From assembly GCA_002179805.1 (NCBI GenBank), contig NAVB01001306.1:1-10891 (forward strand): a DNA stretch of 10,891 bases, written 5' to 3'. Position numbers and translations under genes: made by a program. This stretch comes from Acanthamoeba lenticulata (taxonomy: Eukaryota; Discosea; Longamoebia; Acanthamoebidae). Positions 1 through 7,197 of the stretch are shown here, in pieces; within the stretch, counting starts at the first letter, position 1; every line of letters begins with the position of its first letter. Below the pieces are notes generated by a model. That model did no database searches. It saw nothing but the letters and a program-made list of their open reading frames with translations, and was not told the DNA's origin.

Positions 1-307
1 CCATCAGAGAAGTAGATCCGCACCACCATCCTCTACCAAAGGCGTACGTCAGGAATGCATGGAATGCACCCACAAAGAACGAAGCGAAACAACGAAAGCG
101 GGTGGGTGGGTGGGGGGGGTAGAACAGAATGAAGGCTTGGGACGTCTGAGGAAGTCATTCGAGGCGTACCTGGTTGGCTACGTCTGTGTCTGAGCGGAAG
201 GAGCGCAGGGCGGGAGGTGCGCTGTCGGCATGAGGCCTCGCCGCTGCAGAGGCCGAAGAACCCAGGGTGGAAGAGGAGGGCATGGAGCCCAACAATCTTG
301 TCGCCAT
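1..307 (-). CDS. 5' end of an unrecognised gene, possible organelle presequence (partial)
   Basis: This is a two-exon model. Exon 1 covers 307-170, from ATG to a CAG|GTACGC donor, and gives 46 aa beginning MATRLLGSMPSSS. Exon 2 runs from 32 to the window edge after a TAG acceptor and continues in phase 0 as RMVVRIYFSDG. The start is rich in Ala, Ser, Arg and Leu with almost no acidic residues before residue 30, and it contains RSFRSD. That composition resembles a mitochondrial transit peptide, but this is inference only. Exon 2 looks like the first beta strand of a folded domain. The family cannot be named from about 57 residues. The intron between the exons (33-169) is C/T-rich on the coding strand, which supports splicing in this direction. 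The rest of the gene lies outside the window. Confidence 0.5.
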
Positions 308-1173
308 CTTCTTGTTCTTCTAGTCGCAAGGTCGTTTCAAGCGGAAGAAGAGAGGGGGGGAGGAGGAATTGAAGCGTGTCTCCTATGCTTGCCTCACCTT
401 TCTCTTTTCTTCTTTGCAGACGAACAACTTTCCAACACGCGACAGTACCACTGGGTACGCCCGTGTCGTGGCCACGTTAGCTTCGTCGTCGTCTTCTTCT
501 TCCTGCGTCGGGAGGAGTACAGCACTACTCCCATAAACCAACCACGGGCCTGGCACTGTGGTCTATCCGACCTGAATATCCGAGCTATTTGGCAGGGAAT
601 CTGGCCTCGCGTCCACGAGCGCCCCTCTCTCAAGAGAGTCGCGGCAGACCTTCACCTGTGCGATGGCGGAAGAATGGGAGGTGGTCCTGCGTCGCACAGT
701 CGCCGCAGCAGACACTCCGGAAAATAGAATGAAATAAAACAAAACAAAATACCAAGCATAACTTGGCGTCACCGGGAAGGCAGCGTGACCTGCCGCGGCG
801 CACGAACGTGCTTGTCACGGAGTGTTGGGCTGGTGCCAGCGCGTGCCCTGAGGGTGGTGCCTTGTGAAGGTGTTTCAGCCGGCTGCGGACAGAAGACACA
901 CAACAAGAGATTCTGGTCGTAAGAAAAGGCAAGGTTGAGGAGGTCGTTCACTACGACTCCTAAACGGGCACTCAGGTGCAGGAGGAGCGCAGGCGAGATG
1001 GCAGCGTGCGGTTACGTCGGAAACCATTAAAGGCAACAGGGCTAAATCGCGCAATTGGCCACTGTGATCTTTTTGCCTACTGGTCGGTGCTGCGCGGCCA
1101 TATTCTGCATGGCTGATTCCGCCAGTCCCCCAACTAGCTCCCGGCCAGCCGTCAGTCTCAGCGTTTCCACGCC
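308..1173. other. Intergenic stretch, no supportable gene
   Basis: I find no convincing coding signal in about 870 bases. Open frames on both strands have no ATG start with a sensible composition or no family resemblance. One purine/pyrimidine tract near 400-420 reads as a good 3' splice acceptor on the plus strand (T-rich run ending TTTGCAG at 419) and as a donor-like AAAG|GTGAGG on the minus strand. I could not attach an exon chain to either. An A-rich patch at 725-752 contains an AATAAA-like string. The right part should hold the promoter and 5' UTR of the 1174 gene. The left part should hold those of the minus-strand gene that starts at 307. A short overlapping frame begins with ATG at 1109 and ends at 1495, in a different frame from the 415-aa protein. 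Confidence 0.5.
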
Positions 1174-2421
1174 ATGCAGCTCCACCACACGAACAAGACA
1201 ACTCCTCACGCGTCCAGAACAAATGGTCCACCGCCCACCCCTGCGCCTCCACCTCGGCGGCTTCGCCGGCACCACAGGCCTTGGGAGGACGAAGAAGATG
1301 AAGAAGATCAGACCACATCTTCCATGGGGGCCGTATCAAGCGAACAACCCACAGCCAGCGCCGAGGTCACAGCCGCAGGGCCTAATCAAGACGTTCACCA
1401 CCCACCATACGCTGCCGCTAGCGCAAGGGGTGAAGTTGAGCGTCGGTCGAGGCCTCCGCCTCGGCTCATCAAGGCAGCGAAGACACATGACGTGAGCTCG
1501 TCCGAAAGTCCATCCCCAGGCGACCTGCGAGAAGAAGCTGCTGCGTACGCAGCTTCATCATTTCCTGGGCCACCGTTGATTCATTGGCGAGAGCCACCAC
1601 GTCCTCCTACGATACCAACCCCACATCCTCGTCGGCTCCTCCCTTCGCCATCTTCCTTCACGTCGAGTGATCCAGAGCGAATCAACTTCCCCGCTCCTCC
1701 TCGTGGAGGACATCTGCCTTTCCTGTCTGCTCCGGCTCCTTCACCATCGTTTCCTCCTCCATCGTTTCCTTCTCCCTTAGAGCTGAACACCACCACCTCG
1801 GCCATCAACCCGATCTCCGCTCTCGCTTCTGCAGCAGGGGTGCAGCTGCCTCAGACGCCCCACGACAGCGCCGCGCTGTTCTACTACCTCTCCCTCGCAG
1901 CCTGTTACTACGCCGCTCCGAACCCCTATGGCGGCCACGCGCATCACAATGGCCCTCACGCGCACCACCCACCATTACCCCTCAATCCTCCTCACCACCA
2001 CCCACCACTCCCACTTCCTCCCTCGCCCACTTTCTGTCCGTCTATGCAGCAGGCCCCGGCAACGGCGCAGTCTGGCTCTTCCCCCACCTGGGCGGATCAT
2101 CTTCACCGCCCACCACCACGGGATGAACCCGACAACGGCGTGCGAAAGCCGAAAAAAGAACTCGATTGTCCGCCAGCTCGAGCAAGGACACCACGCCGGA
2201 AGAAGGGCGTGGAGGAAGGAGAGACCAGCCCCGAACGTAAGCACAAGAAGAGGAGAGGCAGCGTGATGGCCGGAGATGAACAAAGGAGCGACCACCCAGG
2301 CTCCGAGATGGGGTGGCGAGACAAGCCCAGCGGCAACTTCACGTTCCATAGCCTGGAGGCGCTTGAACAGAGCACGAGAAAGGGTGGGCGCGTCAGGTTG
2401 CGGTGGAAGAAGGACGGTTGA
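1174..2421 (+). CDS. Pro/His/Ser-rich, intrinsically disordered protein, function unknown
   Basis: This is a single uninterrupted frame of 415 codons from ATG at 1174 to TGA at 2419-2421. I do not recognise a family. Nearly the whole chain is low complexity. There is an acidic EDEEDEED cluster near residue 40, long Pro/Ser stretches through the middle, and one short aromatic/hydrophobic island near residue 235 (ALFYYLSLAACYY). A His/Pro run follows around residues 255-285. The C-terminal third is charged, with basic clusters such as PRRKKG and RKHKKRRG that could be nuclear localisation signals. The final RVRLRWKKDG is strongly basic. A nuclear or nucleic-acid-associated role is a guess from those clusters. 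An out-of-frame ATG at 1109 lies upstream, so the true start or an upstream splice is uncertain. A poly(A)-signal-rich, duplicated 3' element follows about 50 bases after the stop. Confidence 0.6.
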   Translation: MQLHHTNKTTPHASRTNGPPPTPAPPPRRLRRHHRPWEDEEDEEDQTTSSMGAVSSEQPTASAEVTAAGPNQDVHHPPYAAASARGEVERRSRPPPRLIKAAKTHDVSSSESPSPGDLREEAAAYAASSFPGPPLIHWREPPRPPTIPTPHPRRLLPSPSSFTSSDPERINFPAPPRGGHLPFLSAPAPSPSFPPPSFPSPLELNTTTSAINPISALASAAGVQLPQTPHDSAALFYYLSLAACYYAAPNPYGGHAHHNGPHAHHPPLPLNPPHHHPPLPLPPSPTFCPSMQQAPATAQSGSSPTWADHLHRPPPRDEPDNGVRKPKKELDCPPARARTPRRKKGVEEGETSPERKHKKRRGSVMAGDEQRSDHPGSEMGWRDKPSGNFTFHSLEALEQSTRKGGRVRLRWKKDG

Positions 2422-2467
2422 CCCTCGGTGTCCACGCTCTTGTTATGTACATTTTTAATTTGCGCCT

Positions 2468-2502
2468 AACATAAATGTGGAATAACATAAATGTGGAATA
2501 AA
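2468..2502 (+). terminator. Tandem 16-bp repeat ending in an AATAAA poly(A) signal
   Basis: The 16-base unit AACATAAATGTGGAAT occurs twice, head to tail, at 2468-2483 and 2484-2499. Bases 2497-2502 then complete an AATAAA. It starts 47 bases after the stop codon of the 415-aa protein, so it most likely marks that gene's 3' end. The repeat duplicates the CATAAA-like core, which looks like a recent slippage or duplication. Confidence 0.55.
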
Positions 2503-2528
2503 TTTTGGAAGGCTGCCACCTCCCGCAG

Positions 2529-2771
2529 CCGAAAAGCGCACAAGAAGAGGAGGACAAGTCAGAGCAAGAGGAGGAAGAGGAAGAAGAAGAAGAGAAAGCG
2601 ACGAAGACGCGGGCCACCAAGGCCAAGGCCGGCAGCAAGGCCTCCGGGAGCAAGGGCAAGGGCAGCAGCAAGCAGAAGCCCCAGAGCGAGCAAGAGGAGG
2701 AGGACGAGGGCGAGGAGGAGCTGCCCATCACGCACAGGGCGACCACACCGCGGGGCCGCACTCGCAGATGA
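2529..2771 (+). other. Acidic/lysine-rich exon-like fragment
   Basis: The frame opens immediately after a good splice-acceptor match (CTCCCGCAG, ending at 2528) and runs to TGA at 2769-2771. It has no ATG of its own. It encodes a Glu-rich block, then a Lys/Ala/Gly/Ser block (GSKGKGSSKQK), then a second Glu/Asp block and an Arg-rich end. The overlapping frame from ATG 2491 is also open, to 2931, but encodes an implausible Lys/Arg polymer. The purine-rich composition keeps several frames open, so openness alone is weak evidence. It could be the last exon of a nuclear protein, a fragment attached to the PGK relic downstream, or low-complexity DNA. I cannot find its upstream exon. Confidence 0.3.
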
Positions 2772-2825
2772 TGTGGTGCAGCGTGCCTTCCCCAAAACAA
2801 CCTCTTGTGTGTTTCTTTCACGCAG

Positions 2826-4193
2826 CTTCAAAAAGACGCGTTCCTCGTCGCGTGCACCACCTGCGCCGAGTCAAGGGTGCTTGGGCCAAGCTGGAGGGCA
2901 AGCGCTTGCCCTCATTCGGTATGTAGTGTGATCTTGGGTGGCAACAACTCGCAACGTTGAATTAATCACGCTGCGTTGGGTGCGAGGCCACAGGGTTGAC
3001 TTCAACGTCCCCTTTGACGAGGGCAAGATCAGCAACACCCAGCGTATTGAAGCTGCGCTGCCCACGATCAAGTACGCCCTTTTGATGAGCCACCTCGGCC
3101 GCCCTGATGGCCTGCCCAAGAAGGAGTTCTCGCTCCGCCCTGTTGCTGAGGTCCTCAGCAAGTTCCTCGACAAGTACGACCAATCCCGTTTTTGCACCGA
3201 CCTACCGCTAATCTATCTTTGTCTCATTTCTTTATGAAGGGACGTCAAGTTCCTCGAGGATTGCGTGGGCCCCTAGGTCGAGCAGGCCTGCGCCAACCTC
3301 AAGCGTGGTACGACCCTCCCATCAACCGCCGCACGCCTTTGCCTCGACGGAGGACTGACGTGCTCGGCTGGGCCTTGCCGCAACAGGCGAGGTCGTCCGA
3401 GAAGCCTGAGCGCCCCTTCCTCTCCATCCTCGGCGGGTGCGTCTCTTCTTCTTCTTCCTGCTCGTTGTTGTTCTGCTAGTCTTGCTTACACCTGAGGGTG
3501 ATGGTGCAATGCCAAGGTGAGCGACAAGATCCACCTGATCAACAACCTGCTCGACAAGGTCGACGAGATGATCATCGGTGGCGGCATGGCCTACACCTTC
3601 AAGAAGGTGGTCTATGGCGTCGAGATCGGCAAGTCCATCTTCGACGAGGGCGGCGCCAAGATCGTGAAGTACATCGTGGCCAAGGCCGAGAAGAACGGCG
3701 TCAAGCTCCACTTCCCCGTGGACGACGTGACCGCCGACAAGTTCAGCAAGGACGCCCTGGTGGGCGCTGCGACTGACGCTGAGGGCATCCCCGACGGCTG
3801 GCAGGGCCTCGACGTCGGCCGCGAGCTCTTGGCGAGGTGGTCCTCCGCGCCAAGACCATTGTCTGGAACGGACCCGCCGGCGTCTTTGAGTTCCCGGCCT
3901 TTGCCGAGGGCTCCAAGGACCTCCTCTCGGCCGTCCTCGAGGCCACCAAGAACGGCGCCACGAGCGTCATCGGTACGTGTTGGTGAGTCCGTGGATGACT
4001 GTTTTAGAGGCTGATGATGTTGTTTTCTGTGGCGGGCGGTGGTGACACGGCCACGCTGGTGGAACAGCAGGGCGCCATGGACAAGGTCACGCACGTCTCC
4101 ACGGGTGGCGGCGTCTCGCTCATGCTCCTTGAGGGTCAGGACCTGCACGCTGTCTCTGCCCTCTCTGACGCCAACGTTGCCGCCAACCTCTAA
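2826..4193 (+). pseudogene. Phosphoglycerate kinase (EC 2.7.2.3) relic, multiply disrupted
   Basis: PGK transfers phosphate between 1,3-bisphosphoglycerate and ADP in glycolysis. The resemblance is unmistakable. [10 protein letters not shown] joins across a canonical intron (2919-2993). It is followed by [21 protein letters not shown], the DVKFLEDC segment, [53 protein letters not shown] and STGGGVSL, ending at TAA 4191-4193. The lesions are as follows. The frame shifts between KLEGKR and LIR near 2905-2912. About eight residues are missing before [11 protein letters not shown] at 3274-3276 replaces the expected Glu of GPEVE. Roughly 110 residues are absent between about 3300 and 3390. The acceptor near 3513 is AA instead of AG. 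A short loss and a 1-base frameshift occur at 3819-3830. The acceptor near 4043 is GG instead of AG. The intron at 3174-3239 is intact. The 5' boundary is approximate. Draft-assembly error is an alternative for some lesions. Confidence 0.85.
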
Positions 4194-4253
4194 TCAAAAT
4201 AGTATATTATATTGCGCGTGGCTGTACAAAGTTGCTGGCCCACACTGGGGTCC

Positions 4254-6942
4254 TTACCCGGGCCCACGGATTGTGCGCTGTTGAGGTTCCTCGCTCTCCC
4301 CAGAGGGCGCGAGAAGCATCGTGAGGTCGCTGAACCCCTCGGCAAAGAGCACGTGAAAGGTAGTGACTGCCTTGGGAAAGAGAGCTGACGCTGATGGGAG
4401 CGGAGCTGTTGCAGGCACGAAGTTGAGGAGAATCGTTTGCTTGGTGCCCAGCGCTTGCCCGTAGCCGAGCACCTGCTTGGCCGCCTTCGTAATGCTGTTG
4501 TCGGTCCTAAGGTTGACCTTGATCTCAATGACGACCGTGCTGGAGTTGATCAGGAGGATGTCGATGCGACGGCGGTGTAGCTTCCGCTTGTCCTTCGCCT
4601 CAGGGAAGACCTTGTAGGTGGTGGTCGAACCAACCAGTTCGCGCAGGACTGAATAGAACTCCGCCTGCAGGACGTACTCGGAAGGGCACGATGAACTGTT
4701 CAGCACGTAGCGGGAGCAGATGGTCTCCCGGTCGAACAAGGGCAAGGCTTGCTCCAGCAGAACGTCGATGCGCAGCTGCCCGTCTACAAGAATCGGTGGC
4801 GCCGAGGGGTGCATAGCGAATTTCTTCCGCGGGTACACGAGTTGAAGGACCGCGTCTCTGAGGATAGGTGCCGTCCACCCGATCCAATTGTCTGCAGTGG
4901 GCGGTTCGAGCAGACCCAAGTCGATGAGTTCCTCTAGCAGGTCCTGCTTCTCGTGCATTTCGGATGCTATTGGGAGAAAATAAAATAAAATAAAATAAAA
5001 TAAACACACACACACACATACAAGTCAACATCAGTGGGTATGAAACTAGAGGGCTGTTTGCGCAAGTACTTGTCAGCTGGAACGGGTCCTCGCGTCGAAG
5101 CAGGTCGATAACAAACAAACGCAGAGTTTCATCGTGGTTGATCTGGGCGAGAGGCCTGGCATACTCGGCGTGACGTAGCACTTCCGTTGGCAGCTGCATC
5201 GCTCGTTCCAGCCAGTTCGCCAAAGTGATCTTTTGTCACAAAGAGAGAGAGAGAGAGAGTTGGTGTGATAAAGAGAATCACTCTCCAGCAAGAACAAAAA
5301 GCACTGGACGACACCTGTTGCAGACCTCCTGCTTCCAGTTGGTAGAGTTCCGATCCGCACAGAGAGAGCAGCCCGGGGTGTCTTGTACAGGTGGGAAATG
5401 TCAATGTTAACGCTGTTTGTTGGGGCCAAATGAGCAGCAGCAGAAATGGGGGGAAAGGAGCCTTGAGGCCAACCTGCGTGTGCGACCCAAGATGTCGTCG
5501 AAGATAGGCTTGCCATCGATCTGGACTTGGCGTGACAACGCATCTTGCGCGTATTGCAGCAATGGTTCCATGCACAACTCTCTGGAAGGCTGAGGAATGG
5601 CCACCACTTTCTGTATGTTAAACGGAGAGTGGACTCGTTTCCCTCGGTCGGCTTCCTGTGTGTTCACCAAACAAATTAACAAAGCCTACATCCCCTCCCT
5701 CTGAAAGAAGTAATCGTGCCTTGCATAACTGAAGGATATTGTAGGTCCCGAAGCTCAGCATGGCATGAAGGTGGACTCCTGGACTATCGCCAGTCGGTTC
5801 ATTCGCCAGTTCCCTGATCGCCTCCAAGAACGCTGTCCGAACCGGGGCACTGCAATAGTGGAGGGTTTGGAACTCATCACAAAGCAACACCACTTTCGCC
5901 TGCAAGGAAACACGAATGAGCACACATGGAGCACGACAACAAGTGAAAAAATACCTGGTCAATTCGCTTGATAGCTTCGACGAAGCCTTGCTGGTTCGAA
6001 AATGAGCCCAACCAGCTCGCAGAAGAGTTCATCTTCTTGGAGAGATGATCCCAGAACTCCTCTTCATTCATTCGCATAACAGAAGCCGACAAGTAAAACC
6101 TGTACAGCATGTTTTTGAAAGCTCAATAAAAATATTTTAGCAAAAGAGGAGGAAAAGACGTACGGACCGTATCACCACATACGGCGGTCCAAGGAGGGCA
6201 AGGCGCCGGCTTACCGCAATCAAGTGGGTCGTTTTTGAAGAGCGGAAGTGTCCGTGGATCAGGTGCAGTCCGCCTTGGCAAGCAAATTGTACACAGCCCT
6301 CCAGCAAGAGATGCTTCAAAGGGACGTGATAGTTAGCCTCTGTGACGGGCTGGGAGACCGCCCAGGACAGACTCGCCGCATTCGATGAGGTCTCGTGTCT
6401 GGGAGGTTGGTGTGTCCTCAAATTCAAGAACCTCCTGGCACTGGTGAGGGTCCTGCAACAGATTTGGCAGGGTGAGCGCAGCTGGTAAGTTTGCATGGAG
6501 CAAGCCAATGTACCTTGTTGGGCCCCCTTCACGAAGCGAGCCAAATCTGCGAAAGACAAATTAACCAATTGACACAAGACAAGTTGATTTGAGATGCGTA
6601 CATGGAGAGCACCTTGATTTCAAATGCTCAATTGCTCCGTACAGACTGTAGGCCACAGCCTTACCTTTCTTGGCCTCAGAGACGATAATGTCAATGACTG
6701 CATGCTCTGAGAGCCGGGCCAGAGCAGAGCCACTGATGGGGAAGAATTGAGCGCAATTTGCATATTCGCTTGCCATGAACCATTGCTCAACCTCTTTTTG
6801 TGTCCATTCCTCGAGTGGCTTTGGAACTGAGTAAGGAAAGATGAGAATAGATTAGATTAGATGAGATGAGATTAACGTAAGGCTTACCATTGTGCTGTGT
6901 AATGCGCTTGCACGGAGTGCAAGAGCATTCGGGGCAGTCCAT
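4254..6942 (-). CDS. SAM-like + P-loop NTPase + PD-(D/E)XK nuclease protein (Crinkler-type architecture)
   Basis: I reconstruct nine exons: 6942-6888, 6826-6665, 6546-6183, 6099-5955, 5899-5690, 5655-5474, 5381-5315, 5229-5070 and 4966-4254. All junctions keep phase and give 685 aa. Residues 1-18 are Cys-rich (CPECSCTPC). Residues 19-72 resemble a SAM domain (W-T-Q-K-E-V-E-Q-W-F, then PISGSALARLSEH). The NTPase covers about 145-440, with a Walker A-like GHFRSSKTT (171-179, Ser176 in place of Gly), Walker B VVLLCDEF (245-252), SPFNIQKVV (322-330) and HPGLLSLCG. The C-terminal REase fold shows Glu551, Asp584, Glu596-x-Lys598 and a Gln613/Tyr617 helix. NTPase plus REase-fold nuclease is typical of Crinkler (CRN) proteins described in oomycetes, fungi and free-living protists. 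DNA cleavage controlled by NTP hydrolysis is expected from the family but not shown here. The 34-nt intron at 5656-5689 is the weakest junction. No AATAAA was seen downstream, and the 3' end abuts the convergent PGK relic. Confidence 0.8.
4977..5018. repeat. Compound microsatellite (AAAAT)n-(CA)n
   Basis: About five AAAAT units (4977-5004) run directly into a CA tract (5004-5018). The repeat lies inside the last intron (4967-5069) of the minus-strand SAM-NTPase-nuclease gene. In the transcript it forms the T-rich tract just before the CAATAG acceptor. Confidence 0.85.
5242..5259. repeat. (AG)9 microsatellite in an intron
   Basis: This AG dinucleotide run lies within the intron at 5230-5314. 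On the coding (minus) strand it reads (CT)n shortly before the AAAAG acceptor and serves as a ready-made polypyrimidine tract. Confidence 0.8.
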
Positions 6943-7197
6943 CTGTTGGAGTAGCGGCGGAAGTGCCGGTGCTAGCGGCGCCCTGCGTTTCTGGCAAGGA
7001 AAGGAAGGAAGGAAAGGATGTGTCCCTAACTTCGATGATGACACCTATCTGACCACGTCACGATTAGGGTCGACTGAAACAACCAGCACGTCGACAAGTT
7101 GGTCTTCTTGGCGTGCTGCTCAACCTCCCAGAAACAGCCAACAACAAGTCTTTGCTGCACCGATTCATCATCGCGTAGTAGAGGACCAACCGTTTCA

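Noticed and set aside
230..727. Plus-strand open frame of 165 codons
   Set aside because: It overlaps the better-supported minus-strand first exon, starts out of context, is Arg/Phe-rich without family resemblance, and contains a clear acceptor tract near 419.
875..1339. Minus-strand open frame of 154 codons opposite the start of the disordered protein
   Set aside because: The composition (Trp/Cys/Gly/Ala-rich) is typical of the reverse complement of a Pro/Ser-rich gene, with no domain or splice support.
1538..1555. 14-bp perfect palindrome GCTGCGTACGCAGC
   Set aside because: It lies inside the 415-aa reading frame, and short palindromes of this size are expected by chance in GC-rich DNA.
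6455..6515. A 61-nt GTACAT...TTGCAG segment in exon 3 of the SAM-NTPase-nuclease gene that looks like an intron
   Set aside because: Removing it shifts the frame and creates an early stop, while leaving it in keeps one open frame through to the Walker A region. I therefore kept it as coding sequence. Transcript data could reverse this.
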